From NCBI GenBank assembly GCA_024304885.1, contig JALJOM010000003.1, positions 1,894,110 to 1,958,109 of the forward strand: a stretch of 64,000 nucleotides of DNA, written 5' to 3'. The notes beneath the pieces are model-generated. The model had not been told where the DNA came from. It searched no databases and was given only the letters and a program-made list of their open reading frames with translations. Positions 1 to 9,369 of this stretch are shown in pieces. This DNA comes from Beijerinckiaceae bacterium. GTDB lineage: Bacteria > Pseudomonadota > Alphaproteobacteria > Rhizobiales > Beijerinckiaceae. A program made the position numbers and the translations under genes. The first letter of the stretch is position 1; the number at the start of each line of letters is the position of its first letter.

Positions 1-32
1 CGCCACGGGGGCACGCCGTCGCAGGCGCGCGG

Positions 33-66
33 CGCGAACCGGTCTTCGGTTCGCTGGAACTTGCTC
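33..66 (+). repeat. Partial copy (right end) of dispersed repeat A
   Basis: The stretch holds the right-end signature of the type A repeat described at 37937-38040: GCGAACCGG, a short spacer, then GGTTCGCTGGAACTTGCTCC. The left half of the element is not present. No gene is recognisable in bases 1-230. Confidence 0.55.
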
Positions 67-230
67 CAAGGCGAAGGTCGGGATGCGACCGGTGGCACGC
101 GAGGGCCGGCCGCGCTCCCGGCCGCCGTGCGGGTGAAGCATCTGCCGAGGCCAGCGAGCCGGGGCGCGGCGATTGCACCGGCCGGCTTCGTCGTGATCAC
201 GGTTCCTCGAGCCGAGCAGTAAGGGTGAAG

Positions 231-1163
231 ATGAAAATCCTGGCAGGCAATTCCAACCGCGCCCTCACCGAGGCGATCGCGGCCTATCTCGGCGTGCCTT
301 TGACCAAGTGCCAGGTACGTCGCTTCGCCGACATGGAGATTTTCGTCGAGATCCAGGAAAACGTCCGAGGTCAGGACACGTTCATCGTGCAATCGACCTC
401 GTACCCCGCGAATGATCACCTCATGGAAATGCTGATCATGACGGACGCCCTCCGACGCGCTTCGGCGCGCCGGATCACCGCGGTGCTCCCCTATTTCGGC
501 TATGCGCGGCAAGACCGGAAGCCCGGGCCGAGGACCCCGATCTCCGCGAAGCTCGTCGCCAACCTCATCACGCGGGCCGGCGCCGACCGCGTCCTCACGG
601 TCGATCTTCACGCCGGCCAGATCCAAGGCTTCTTCGACATCCCGACCGACAATCTCTTCTGCGCGCCGGTGCTCGTCCGCGACATCAAGGAGCGTCTGCC
701 GCTCGACAATGTCATCGTGGTCTCCCCGGACGTGGGCGGCGTGGTGCGGGCGCGCGCCCTGGCGAAGCGCATCGACGCCCCGCTCGCCATCGTCGACAAG
801 CGCCGCGAGCGCGCCGGCGATTCCGAGGTGATGAACATCATCGGCGACGTGGCCGGCAGGACCTGTATCCTGATCGACGACATCGTCGATTCCGGCGGCA
901 CCTTGTGCAATGCGGCGGATGCCTTGCTGCGGTTCGGCGCGAAGGGGGTCTATGCCTATATCACTCACGGTGTCCTCTCGGGCGGCGCCGTGGCGCGTAT
1001 CGCGGCATCCCGTCTCGAGGAGCTCGTCATCACGGACTCGATCCAGTCCACCGAAGCGATCCGTGTCGCCGAAAACATCCGCATCGTCTCGGTCGCCCCG
1101 CTCATCGGCGAAGCCATCGCCCGCATTGCCAAGGAAGAAAGCGTCTCGAGCCTCTTCGACTGA
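231..1163 (+). CDS. prs: Ribose-phosphate pyrophosphokinase
   Basis: This cytoplasmic enzyme makes PRPP from ribose 5-phosphate and ATP, feeding purine, pyrimidine, histidine and NAD synthesis. The 310-residue protein opens with [16 protein letters not shown], has the ATP-site segment [17 protein letters not shown] from about residue 89, and the PRPP-binding loop DDIVDSGGT at about residue 216, all typical of class I enzymes of normal length. ATG at 231 is chosen over the in-frame GTG at 225 because AAGGG at 221-225 then lies five bases upstream as a ribosome binding site. The gene stands alone; the next gene begins about 250 bases downstream. The product is not in doubt. Confidence 0.97.
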   Translation: MKILAGNSNRALTEAIAAYLGVPLTKCQVRRFADMEIFVEIQENVRGQDTFIVQSTSYPANDHLMEMLIMTDALRRASARRITAVLPYFGYARQDRKPGPRTPISAKLVANLITRAGADRVLTVDLHAGQIQGFFDIPTDNLFCAPVLVRDIKERLPLDNVIVVSPDVGGVVRARALAKRIDAPLAIVDKRRERAGDSEVMNIIGDVAGRTCILIDDIVDSGGTLCNAADALLRFGAKGVYAYITHGVLSGGAVARIAASRLEELVITDSIQSTEAIRVAENIRIVSVAPLIGEAIARIAKEESVSSLFD

Positions 1164-1362
1164 GGCCGAGCGCGGCAACGGCACCGACCCGCGGCTTGCA
1201 AACAAGGCATTCGCACCTATCTCTCCATCGGCAGGCCACGGCACCTCTCCCCAGGTGTCCTGTCGTGCTTTGGGGACCTCGCGCGTCTTCCCCACGAGAA
1301 ACCGATGCATCCACGCCTCCATCCGAGAGGCGCCGCGAAATTTTCGGCTGGACTAATTTGTC

Positions 1363-1393
1363 GATATAGTTGATAGATTAACATGACTATATC
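1363..1393. promoter_or_regulatory. Dyad-symmetric operator-like site
   Basis: GATATAGT (1363-1370) and ACTATATC (1386-1393) are perfect inverted repeats separated by 15 bases, in an AT-rich patch (1340-1395) that stands out from the surrounding GC-rich DNA. The right arm ends 17 bases before the ATG of the small gene at 1411 and just before its ribosome binding site. It could be a repressor operator or an mRNA hairpin near the start; the sequence alone does not decide. Confidence 0.5.
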
Positions 1394-1410
1394 CGAGAGA
1401 AGGAACCGCC

Positions 1411-1632
1411 ATGCCGGACGCCTACATCATCGAAGTCGCTGGTCGGACCGCGGGAATCGTGGCTCGTGATTCGCGTGACGACGCGTTCAGCTTCTACGCG
1501 GCCGCGCGCATGTTCGAGGAGATGGAGGGGCAAAGCTTCCAGGATCCGGTCGCCGCCGAAACTGCCGCGCGCGAGATGGCGCGGCGCGGGTCGTTGCCCC
1601 GCCGAGCCGAGCCGAGCCGCGAACGATCCTAG
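1411..1632 (+). CDS. Small conserved hypothetical protein (73 aa)
   Basis: I do not recognise a named family. The 73-residue product starts MPDAYIIEVAGRTAGIVARD, lacks a signal peptide or membrane segment, and has a mixed strand/helix look in residues 1-55 followed by an Arg-rich tail. It resembles short unnamed proteins of similar opening sequence that I recall from Hyphomicrobiales. GAGAGAAGGA (1395-1404) is a convincing ribosome binding site, which supports real expression. An AT-rich inverted repeat lies immediately upstream. The stop codon TAG (1630-1632) is the first three bases of the composite repeat that follows. Confidence 0.7.
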   Translation: MPDAYIIEVAGRTAGIVARDSRDDAFSFYAAARMFEEMEGQSFQDPVAAETAAREMARRGSLPRRAEPSRERS

Positions 1633-1918
1633 AGCGGATTTCCGATCCGATCGAATCGGAAACCCGCTCTACATTCTTGTCTTGTCGCAATTTCGCATCG
1701 ATGGCGATCTATCGAAACATCGAGATCGATATGCGAACCGGTGACCGCTTCGCTGGAAATTGGCCTAGATCCCGATGACTTTGATTCGAGTCGATCCAAA
1801 GTCATGAAACGTGATCGATTCCAAAAGTTCAGAGCGGGATAGGCAGATAAGTTTACGCAATCTGCGTAAACTCGATTGCGCCGGAAAACCGCTGTACACC
1901 TTTCCTCATCCCGCTCTA
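1630..1918 (+). repeat. Composite dispersed repeat, A(+) then B(-)
   Basis: A 289-bp element bounded by perfect 8-bp inverted ends, TAGAGCGG at the left and CCGCTCTA at the right. The left part (about 1630-1770) is a type A unit: a hairpin around TTTCCGATCCGATCGAATCGG, then CTCTACATTCTTGTCTTGTC and the GGTGACCGCTTCGCTGGAAA end. The right part is a type B unit in reverse, with TCGATCCAAAGTCATGAAAC and TGATCGATTCCAAAAGTT. The same A-B arrangement, inverted, recurs at 13918-14133. The terminal TAG triplets serve as stop codons of both flanking convergent genes. Confidence 0.8.
1850..1872. repeat. Perfect inverted repeat nested in the composite repeat
   Basis: AGTTTACGCA (1850-1859) and TGCGTAAACT (1863-1872) form a perfect 10-bp stem with a 3-base loop. 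It sits inside the B half of the composite element and is absent from the B copies at 13918 and 16002, so it is probably a later small insertion. Confidence 0.6.
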
Positions 1919-2824
1919 GCGCATTTCTCGTCTCGCCCGCGGCGGAAGCGCGGCACGGATCGCCTGCACCGACGCGAGGCGGGTCGGGCGCCGTATCTGC
2001 GTCGGCGCGCCGGAGGGCGCCCGGCGCAGCAGGCGGGCTGCGACGAGCACCGTGCCGGCGCCGAGAACGAACCATGCCGGGCGCACGGCATAGGAAAAAT
2101 CGAGATTGGCGGCGAGGACGAGAAGGATCGGCGCCCCTGCGGACAATGCGTACCAGGCAGCTTCACCGAAGGCCGTCGCGAGCGTCGCCGCGGCCCCGAC
2201 GAGCACGACGCGCGTGACCGAAAGATCGCCGAGCCGATGCTGCGCGACGCGGAAGCCGAGAAGCAGCGCAAAGATCCCCGCCATCATGATCGGCTGCGTG
2301 ACGTCGAGCTTCGACTGCATGAAGAAATGGACCGTGGCGATCGCCGCTGCCAGATAGACGAATTGGTGCAGCCTCGACCATCGTCGCGCGCCGAGCCGGG
2401 CAATCATCCTGTCCGTCGAGGTCGCGCCGAGGACGCAGAATCCGCAAAAGGCGACGAAGCCGATCGCGAGATAGACGCGCGACACGATCTCCACTGCGAC
2501 ATGCCCGAGTGCGAGCTTTTGATCGACGACATAGAGGCAAAGATGCAGGCTGGCATAGGCCAGGGCCGCGAGGCCGAGGGTGCGGCGGATCGCGAGAAGC
2601 CCGGACAAGCGCGATACAGCGCGAAGCGGGCTCACCGCGAGGGTGAGCGCCAGGAACCGCACCGCCCAGAGTCCCGACTGATGGATTGCTTCCGTGACAG
2701 GCCGCGGACCGAGCCAACCCTGCGACGCTTCGATCGCGATCCATGCCGCGGGCGCGAGCACGCCGAAGAAGGTCGCGGCTTTCAGCCAGGAGAAGCGGCC
2801 GGTTCGGTCGGTCCAGGGCAACAC
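1916..2824 (-). CDS. msrQ: MsrQ/YedZ-type heme-binding membrane protein
   Basis: This is the membrane heme subunit that passes electrons to the periplasmic methionine-sulfoxide reductase MsrP. The product (302 aa from the start used here) begins PWTDRTGRFS and has about six hydrophobic segments. Histidines in HQSGLWAVRF, YASLHLCLYVV and RLHQFVYL fit the ferric-reductase-like heme-binding fold. The ATG at 2917 would add about 30 unrelated residues; the GTG at 2824 is preferred because family members start close to the PWTDR motif and GGAG lies upstream. No msrP gene is adjacent, which is unusual because msrP-msrQ are commonly paired. The stop codon is supplied by the repeat at 1630-1918. Confidence 0.85.
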   Translation of the reverse strand: MLPWTDRTGRFSWLKAATFFGVLAPAAWIAIEASQGWLGPRPVTEAIHQSGLWAVRFLALTLAVSPLRAVSRLSGLLAIRRTLGLAALAYASLHLCLYVVDQKLALGHVAVEIVSRVYLAIGFVAFCGFCVLGATSTDRMIARLGARRWSRLHQFVYLAAAIATVHFFMQSKLDVTQPIMMAGIFALLLGFRVAQHRLGDLSVTRVVLVGAAATLATAFGEAAWYALSAGAPILLVLAANLDFSYAVRPAWFVLGAGTVLVAARLLRRAPSGAPTQIRRPTRLASVQAIRAALPPRARREMR

Positions 2825-3156
2825 GAAAGGAAGGCTCCGGTACTGGTGGCGTAGGGTCTTTCGCTTGTTCGGCAAGACTCCAAGCTTCGTTTCAAGCCGC
2901 GCAGCAAAGCGGGTCACGAATGTGTGACGAGTATCGCGTCGCCGGCTTGTTCACGACCGGTAAAGCCGATACGAAGCCGCAAATTCGACAGGCTTCGGCC
3001 GCAAGGCTCACATCCGATCGTGCCGCCCCGACCCGGCGCCGGCATGGTCGCGCACCGGCCCGAGGGGACGTGCCGACAGCGGGGGCCGAGCACGCCCGTC
3101 CGCGCGGCCTCGGACGGTGTCGGCCCGAGCGCAAGGCATTGGAACCGTAGCCCTCC
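2825..3156. other. Intergenic region between divergent msrQ and efflux operon
   Basis: 332 bases between the chosen msrQ start and the efflux lipoprotein gene. It must hold promoters for both directions, but I see no convincing -35/-10 pair, operator dyad or RNA gene. Longer readings of msrQ would cover 2825-2917. Confidence 0.4.
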
Positions 3157-4629
3157 ATGTTTCCCCGCCCCGATCCCTGTTGGAAGCTCCGGTTGGTGGC
3201 GGGCTGCATGATCGCGACGATGCCCCAGGCCTGCACCGTGGGTCCGGACTACGTCCGCCCCACTGCACCCGAGCCGGCCCGCTACAAGGAGCTCGCCGGC
3301 TGGAAGGTCGCGACGCCGGCCGATAGTCTCGATCGAGGGCCGTGGTGGACCGTCTTCGGCGATCCTCGGCTCGACGAGCTGATGTTGCAAGTCGATATCT
3401 CGAACCAGACCGTCGCGGCCGCGGCGGCTGCGTATGTGCAGGCGCGCGCCTTGATCAGGCAAGCCCAGGCCGGCTTCTTTCCCCTCGTCACGGCGGACTA
3501 CACCGTCGCGGAATCGCGCCTCGGTTCTACGAGCGGGACGGCCGTCGCCTCCCGCCCGCGCCTCGTCTCGAATTTCAACGCCGAGGCGAGCTGGGTCATC
3601 GATGTGTGGGGGCGCGTCCGCCGCGCGGTCGAAAGCAGCGTCGCCGGCGCGCAGCTCTCGGCGGCGGACCTCGCCAATGCCGAGCTGTCCGCGCAGGCGA
3701 CGCTCGCGATCGCCTATTTCAACCTGCGCTCGGCCGACAGCCTGCAGGACCTGCTGGCGCGGACTGTCAAGGAATACGAGCGGACGCTCGAGATCACGCA
3801 AAATCAGTTCGCGGCGGGCACGGTCTCGAAGGCGGACGTAGCCACGGCGCAAACCCAGCTTCTCGGCACGCGAGCGCAGCTCGTGAACGTCGGCATTGCG
3901 CGCGCCCAGTTCGAGCATGCGATCGCCGCCTTGATCGGCCGACCGCCGGCCGACCTCTCGATCTCGAAAGGCGCGCTCGCCCGCCGGGTTCCGTCGATCC
4001 CGGTAAGCCTGCCGTCGACCCTGCTCGAGCGGCGTCCCGATATCGCCGCCGCGGAGCGCCAGATGCAGCAGCAGAACGCGCTGATCGGGGTCGCGGTCTC
4101 GGCCTATTACCCGGAGATCAGCCTCACCGGGCTCGTCGGCCTGACCGGACGGGGATCCCCCCTCGTCTCGCTCGCGAACGAGGCATGGACCCTCGCCGCC
4201 TCGGCGACGCAAGTCGTCTTCGAAGGCGGGCTCCGGAGCGCGCAGGTGGATGCGGCGCGTGCCGCCTATGATCAGAGCGTCGCCACCTATCGCCAGGCCG
4301 TGCTGACCGCGTTTCAGCAGGTCGAGGACCAGCTCGCCGCCCTGCGCATCCTCGCGCAGCAGGCGAAGATCCAGGCGCAAGCCGTCGAGGCGGCGCAGGA
4401 GCAGGTGACGATCCAGCTCAACCAATATTCCGCAGGGACCACGGCGTTCACCGCCGTCGTGGTTGCCCAGGCGCAACTCTTGACCAACCAGATCGCGGCC
4501 CTGACGATCCGGCAGAACCGGTTCGTCGCGAGCGTCGCCCTGATCGAGGCGCTCGGAGGCGGATGGGAGACGAACCTTCTTCCGTCCGCGGCCGACCTCG
4601 AAACAGCAAATCCGCTGATTCCGCAGTGA
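3157..4629 (+). CDS. Outer-membrane efflux lipoprotein, NodT/OprM type
   Basis: This is the outer-membrane channel of a tripartite drug or metabolite efflux pump, here paired with the MdtABC-type genes that follow. The 490-residue protein has a hydrophobic N terminus and a candidate lipidation Cys (residue 26) followed by TVGPDYVRP, the hallmark start of NodT-family factors. The lipobox MPQAC is atypical. Two repeated outer-membrane-factor domains follow, each rich in long helices; motifs include NAELSAQATLAIAYFNLRSA and LLERRPDIAAAERQM. It is the first gene of the likely operon, 242 bases before mdtA. Substrate cannot be read from the sequence. Confidence 0.92.
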   Translation: MFPRPDPCWKLRLVAGCMIATMPQACTVGPDYVRPTAPEPARYKELAGWKVATPADSLDRGPWWTVFGDPRLDELMLQVDISNQTVAAAAAAYVQARALIRQAQAGFFPLVTADYTVAESRLGSTSGTAVASRPRLVSNFNAEASWVIDVWGRVRRAVESSVAGAQLSAADLANAELSAQATLAIAYFNLRSADSLQDLLARTVKEYERTLEITQNQFAAGTVSKADVATAQTQLLGTRAQLVNVGIARAQFEHAIAALIGRPPADLSISKGALARRVPSIPVSLPSTLLERRPDIAAAERQMQQQNALIGVAVSAYYPEISLTGLVGLTGRGSPLVSLANEAWTLAASATQVVFEGGLRSAQVDAARAAYDQSVATYRQAVLTAFQQVEDQLAALRILAQQAKIQAQAVEAAQEQVTIQLNQYSAGTTAFTAVVVAQAQLLTNQIAALTIRQNRFVASVALIEALGGGWETNLLPSAADLETANPLIPQ

Positions 4630-4871
4630 CCGAGAAAGAGCGCGTGCCCGCTCCCAGTGCCACGCAAAGTTGATTTGGGCTCGTGCGCTGTCGGCAGCAG
4701 TGTCTCGCGGCCGCTCCACATGAAGAACACGTAAGTTGCTCGCGGTCCGGCCGGGACCGTAGACTCGGGGCTCGACTGGGACTACCGACCACATGAACTG
4801 GGCCGCTCGGAGTCTCGCGCCGGCGTCCGCGCGGGCATCGGAACGACGCCGCAGGAATCGGAACGACGACC

Positions 4872-6212
4872 ATGGATGATCGCGCCCGCCGGCCGGAGGT
4901 CGTTACGAAGGGCGACCCCTACGCGCACACCCTCGACGACGATTTTCGCGACGACGGCACCGCCTTCCGGGACGAGGCAAAGCCCGGCAAGCGGCGGCTC
5001 GCGGCGGTCGTCATGCTCGGTCTCGCCGCCCTCGCTGGCCTCGGTCTCTATCAATTCACCACGACGCGACCCGCGACGCCGGATGCGGCCAAGGCCGCAC
5101 GCCCGGCCCCGCCGCAGCCGGTGGCCGTCGCGACGATCGGCACCGGGGACATCAAGATCGTCGTGAGCGCACTCGGAACCGTGACACCGATCGCGACCGT
5201 CACGGTCAAGAGCCGGGTCAGCGGGCACCTTCTCGAGGTCGCCTTCAAGGAGGGGCAGATCGTCGAGAAAGGGGATTTCCTGGCGCAGATCGACCCGCGT
5301 CCCTTCGAGCTCGCGCGCGACCAGCAGGAAGGCCAGCTCATGCGCGACCAGGGGCTGCTCGACCAGGCGCGCACCAACCTCGCCCGCTACCAGATGCTGG
5401 TGAAGCAGAACTCGATCGCGCGCCAGCAGGCCGAGGACCAGGCTTTCATCGTCAAGCAATACGAGGGCGTCGTGAAGATGGACGTCGCCCTGATCGAAGC
5501 ACAGAAGCTGAATATCGCCTATGCGCGGATCACGGCGCCGATCGCCGGCCGCATCGGCCTGCGCCTCGTCGATGCGGGCAACTACGTGCAGACGACGGAT
5601 ACGGGGATCGCGGTCATCACCCAGCTTCATCCGATCTCCGTCATCTTCAATGTGCCGGAGGACGAGCTGCCGAAGATCATGGCCGCGATCCGGGCCGGGC
5701 GAAGCCTCGCCGTGACGGCATACGACCGCGCGAATGTCACCCCGATCGCGGTCGGCAAGCTCGCGACCGTCGACAACCAGATCGATCAGACGACCGGAAC
5801 CGCGAAGATCCGCGCCGATTTCGAAAATCTCGACGACAAGCTGTTTCCGAGCCAATTCGTAAACGCGCGCCTCCTCGTCGAGACACTCCGCGATGTGGTG
5901 ACGGTGCCTTTGGCCGCGATCCAACGTGGTGCGCCGGGCACCTATACCTATGTCGTGGGCTCCGAGAACATCGTCTCGGTGCGACAGGTGGAGCTCGGAC
6001 CCACCGATTCCGGAATGGTTGCGGTGACCTCGGGCCTTTCGGTCGGCGAGCGCGTCGTGGTGGACGGCGCCGACCGGCTCCGCGACGGCGGCCGGGTCGT
6101 CGTCCCGGGCGATGCTGCGGACAGCGGCCGAGCCGACAAGGCTACAGCGCGACCGCCCGCCGGGCCGGCCGGGAGACGCCCCGACGAGGGACGCCGGAAA
6201 ACCACTCCATGA
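4872..6212 (+). CDS. mdtA: RND efflux membrane-fusion protein, MdtA type
   Basis: This is the periplasmic adaptor linking the inner-membrane RND pumps downstream to the outer-membrane factor upstream. The 446-residue protein has a short cytoplasmic N terminus, one membrane anchor (about residues 40-58, [20 protein letters not shown]), a barrel-sandwich hybrid domain ([20 protein letters not shown]), a helical hairpin (residues about 150-215) and a C-terminal beta-barrel ([20 protein letters not shown]). The tail is Arg/Pro-rich and low in complexity. MdtA is called from its position before two different RND genes of the MdtB and MdtC types. The next gene begins 37 bases downstream. Confidence 0.9.
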   Translation: MDDRARRPEVVTKGDPYAHTLDDDFRDDGTAFRDEAKPGKRRLAAVVMLGLAALAGLGLYQFTTTRPATPDAAKAARPAPPQPVAVATIGTGDIKIVVSALGTVTPIATVTVKSRVSGHLLEVAFKEGQIVEKGDFLAQIDPRPFELARDQQEGQLMRDQGLLDQARTNLARYQMLVKQNSIARQQAEDQAFIVKQYEGVVKMDVALIEAQKLNIAYARITAPIAGRIGLRLVDAGNYVQTTDTGIAVITQLHPISVIFNVPEDELPKIMAAIRAGRSLAVTAYDRANVTPIAVGKLATVDNQIDQTTGTAKIRADFENLDDKLFPSQFVNARLLVETLRDVVTVPLAAIQRGAPGTYTYVVGSENIVSVRQVELGPTDSGMVAVTSGLSVGERVVVDGADRLRDGGRVVVPGDAADSGRADKATARPPAGPAGRRPDEGRRKTTP

Positions 6213-6249
6213 GCTTTTGCCGCGCGTCCCCACAGATTGCGGTCAGGTG

Positions 6250-9200
6250 ATGAATCCGTCGGAAATCTTCATCCTGCGCCCGGTCGCGACCTCGCTCTTG
6301 ATGGTCGCGATCCTGCTCGCCGGAACGGTGGCCTACGGCTTCCTTCCCGTCTCGGCCTTGCCGCAGGTCGATTATCCGACGATCCAGGTCCGAACCTTCC
6401 TGCCGGGCGCGAGCCCGGAAGTGATGACCTCCTCGGTGACCGCGCCGCTCGAACGGCAATTGGGGCAGATGCCGGGGCTCGACCAGATGACGTCGGCGAG
6501 CTCGGCCGGAGCCTCGGTCATCACACTGCAATTCAACCTCGACCTCGACCTCGATGTCGCCGCGCAGCAGGTCCAGGCGGCGATCACGGCCGCGAGCAAC
6601 CTCCTGCCGAGCGACCTGCCGGCGCCTCCGATCTATGCCAAGGTCAATCCGGCCGATGCGCCGATCATGACCCTCGCGCTCACCTCGAAGACCTTGCCCC
6701 TGACCGAGCTCAGGGACTTGAGCGAGACGCGCCTCGCGCAAAAAATCTCGCAGCGGAAAGGCGTCGGCCTCGTCAGCATCAACGGCGGCCAGAGACCCGC
6801 GATTCGCGTCAAGTTCAATCCTCTTGCGCTCGCCGCCTATGGGCTCGCGATCGACGATCTGCGGACCACGATCATCAATGCGAACGTCAACATCCCCAAG
6901 GGGAGCTTCGATGGGCCGAGGCTCGCCTCGACGATCGATGCCAACGACCAGATCAAGAGCGCCGAGGCCTTCGGCGAGGTGATCGTCGCCTATCGTGACG
7001 GCGGCCCGGTTCGCTTGTCCGACGTGGCGACGATCGTCACCGGTCCGGAGAACAGCAAACTCGCCGCCTGGGCCAATGACACCCCGGCGATCCTGCTCGA
7101 CATCAGGCGTCAGCCGGGCGCCAACGTGATCGAGGTCGTGGACGGCATCAAGGCGGTGCTCCCCACCCTCCTCGCGACCCTGCCCCAGGCCGCCGATGTC
7201 GCGGTGCTCTCGGACCGCACGACCACGATCCGCGCGTCCGTCGACTCCGTGCAGCACGAGCTCGCCCTCGCCGTGGCGCTCGTCGTCCTCGTCATCTTCC
7301 TGTTCCTTCGCAACCTCCCCGCGACCATCATCCCGAGCCTCTCGGTGCCGCTCTCGCTCGTCGGCACCTTGGCCGTCATGTATCTCCTCGGGTTCAGCCT
7401 CGACAACCTGTCGCTGATGGCGCTGACGATCTCCACGGGCTTCGTCGTCGATGACGCGATCGTCATGATCGAGAACATCAGCCGCTATATCGAAGCCGGC
7501 GAATCCCCCCTCGCCGGCGCGCTGAAAGGCTCGAGGCAGATCGGCTTCACCATCATCTCGCTCACCGTCTCCTTGATCGCGGTGCTGATCCCGCTCCTAT
7601 TCATGGGCGACGTGATCGGCCGTCTCTTCCACGAGTTCGCGATCACGCTCGCGGTCACGATCGTGATCTCGGCCGTCGTGTCACTCACGCTCGTGCCCAT
7701 GCTCTGTGCGCGCCTCATCCACCACCGTCCGGCGGCGACGCGCAGCCGCCTCGATCTTCTCGCGGAAAAAGCATTCGATGCCACGGTCGCCCTCTATGCG
7801 CGCGCGCTCGCGATCGTGCTGCGCCACCAGGGCGCGACGCTCGGCGTCGCCCTCCTCACGCTCGCGACCACGATCGCCCTCTACGCCGTCATCCCGAAGG
7901 GGTTCTTCCCGGTCCAGGACACCGGCATGATCCAGGCGATCTCGGAAGCCTCGCAGGACACATCCTACGAGGCGATGTCGCGCCTGCAGACGCGGCTCGC
8001 GGACGCCATCCTCGAGGATCCGGATGTCGCGAGCGTCAGCTCCTTCATCGGGGTCGACGGCAGCAATGTCACGCCCAATACCGGCCGGTTCCTCGTCAGC
8101 CTCGTGCCGCGCGAGCAACGTGCGGCGAGCGCCACGGAGATCACCCGTCGTCTGCACCATCGCGCCGCCGCGGTCGCCGGTATCCGGCTCTACATGCAGC
8201 CGGTGCAGGATCTCACGATCGATGCCGGCATCAGCCGGGCGCAATATCATTTCCTACTGCAGGACGCCCATCTCGCGACCCTCGAAGCCTATGTGCCGAA
8301 GCTGACCGAGCGCCTCGCCGCGAGCCCCGAGCTCGCCGAGGTCGCAAACGACATGCAGAACCAAGGTCTCGCCGTCGATCTCGTGATCGATCGCGCGACG
8401 GCAGCCCGCTACGGGATCACGCCGGCGACGGTGGACAACGCGCTCTACGATGCGTTCGGCCAGCGCATCGTCTCGACGATCTACACGCAATCCAACCAAT
8501 ATCGCGTCATCATGGAGGCGGATCTCGGGCCGGACGTGGGCCTCGCCGCCTTGTCGAATCTCTACCTTCCGGCCTCGACCTCGACCACCAACGGACAAGT
8601 GCCTCTGAGCGCGATCGTCGATGTCGAGCAGCGCAAGGCCCCGTTGCTGATCACTCGGCTCGGCCAGTTCTCCGCGGCCACGATCTCCTTCGACGTGGCG
8701 CCCGGCCGGTCGCTCTCCGATGCCGTCGCGGCCATCGAGAGGGCCAAGGCCGAGATCGGGCTTCCCGAAAGCTTCGCGATCTCCTGGCAGGGCGCGGCGG
8801 GGGCGTTCCGCGGCTCGGTCACCGACGAGGTCGTCCTCGTCATCGCCGCCATCGTGACGATGTATATCGTGCTCGGGGTCCTCTACGAGAGCTTCATCCA
8901 TCCGATCACGATCCTTTCGACACTGCCGTCGGCCGGCGTCGGCGCGCTCGCCTCCTTGATGTGGCTCGGGCACGAACTCGACGTGATCGCGATCATCGGG
9001 ATCATCCTGCTCATCGGCATCGTCAAGAAGAACGCGATCATGATGATCGATTTCGCACTCGATGCCGAGCGCACGCAGGGTCTTTCCCCGCGCGAAGCGA
9101 TCTACCAGGCCTCACTGCTCAGGTTTCGTCCGATCCTGATGACGACGATGGCCGCGATCCTCGGCGCGCTGCCTTTGATGCTCGGGACCGGGACCGGCTC

Positions 9201-9369
9201 GGAGCTGCGCATCCCGCTCGGCGTCGCCATCGTGGGCGGCCTGGTCGTGAGCCAGGTCCTGACCCTTTTCACCACGCCGGTGATCTATCTCTGGTTCGAC
9301 CGGCTCGGTGCAGGGCTCGCCGGTCGGCGCCGGCGGCCCAGGTTCCTTCCCGGCGAGGCCGGTGAATGA
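6250..9369 (+). CDS. mdtB: RND efflux transporter, MdtB type
   Basis: This inner-membrane proton-driven pump subunit is predicted to form a heterotrimer with the MdtC-type protein encoded next. The product (1039 aa) starts [20 protein letters not shown] and shows the expected twelve-segment RND layout with two large periplasmic loops. It carries the proton-relay motif [17 protein letters not shown] in TM4 and [15 protein letters not shown] after TM7. It closely follows E. coli MdtB in segments such as [18 protein letters not shown] as I recall that sequence. The ATG at 6250 is chosen over the earlier in-frame ATG at 6112, which would overlap mdtA by 100 bases and add 46 unrelated residues. 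It overlaps mdtC by ATGA. Confidence 0.93.
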   Translation: MNPSEIFILRPVATSLLMVAILLAGTVAYGFLPVSALPQVDYPTIQVRTFLPGASPEVMTSSVTAPLERQLGQMPGLDQMTSASSAGASVITLQFNLDLDLDVAAQQVQAAITAASNLLPSDLPAPPIYAKVNPADAPIMTLALTSKTLPLTELRDLSETRLAQKISQRKGVGLVSINGGQRPAIRVKFNPLALAAYGLAIDDLRTTIINANVNIPKGSFDGPRLASTIDANDQIKSAEAFGEVIVAYRDGGPVRLSDVATIVTGPENSKLAAWANDTPAILLDIRRQPGANVIEVVDGIKAVLPTLLATLPQAADVAVLSDRTTTIRASVDSVQHELALAVALVVLVIFLFLRNLPATIIPSLSVPLSLVGTLAVMYLLGFSLDNLSLMALTISTGFVVDDAIVMIENISRYIEAGESPLAGALKGSRQIGFTIISLTVSLIAVLIPLLFMGDVIGRLFHEFAITLAVTIVISAVVSLTLVPMLCARLIHHRPAATRSRLDLLAEKAFDATVALYARALAIVLRHQGATLGVALLTLATTIALYAVIPKGFFPVQDTGMIQAISEASQDTSYEAMSRLQTRLADAILEDPDVASVSSFIGVDGSNVTPNTGRFLVSLVPREQRAASATEITRRLHHRAAAVAGIRLYMQPVQDLTIDAGISRAQYHFLLQDAHLATLEAYVPKLTERLAASPELAEVANDMQNQGLAVDLVIDRATAARYGITPATVDNALYDAFGQRIVSTIYTQSNQYRVIMEADLGPDVGLAALSNLYLPASTSTTNGQVPLSAIVDVEQRKAPLLITRLGQFSAATISFDVAPGRSLSDAVAAIERAKAEIGLPESFAISWQGAAGAFRGSVTDEVVLVIAAIVTMYIVLGVLYESFIHPITILSTLPSAGVGALASLMWLGHELDVIAIIGIILLIGIVKKNAIMMIDFALDAERTQGLSPREAIYQASLLRFRPILMTTMAAILGALPLMLGTGTGSELRIPLGVAIVGGLVVSQVLTLFTTPVIYLWFDRLGAGLAGRRRRPRFLPGEAGE

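Noticed and set aside
2914..4794. Long open frames on the strand opposite the efflux genes (for example 2914-4794, 4782-6233, 9285-11075, all minus)
   Set aside because: They are Arg/Asp/Gly-rich mirror frames of strongly recognised genes, a usual by-product of high GC content at third positions, and contain no recognisable domain.
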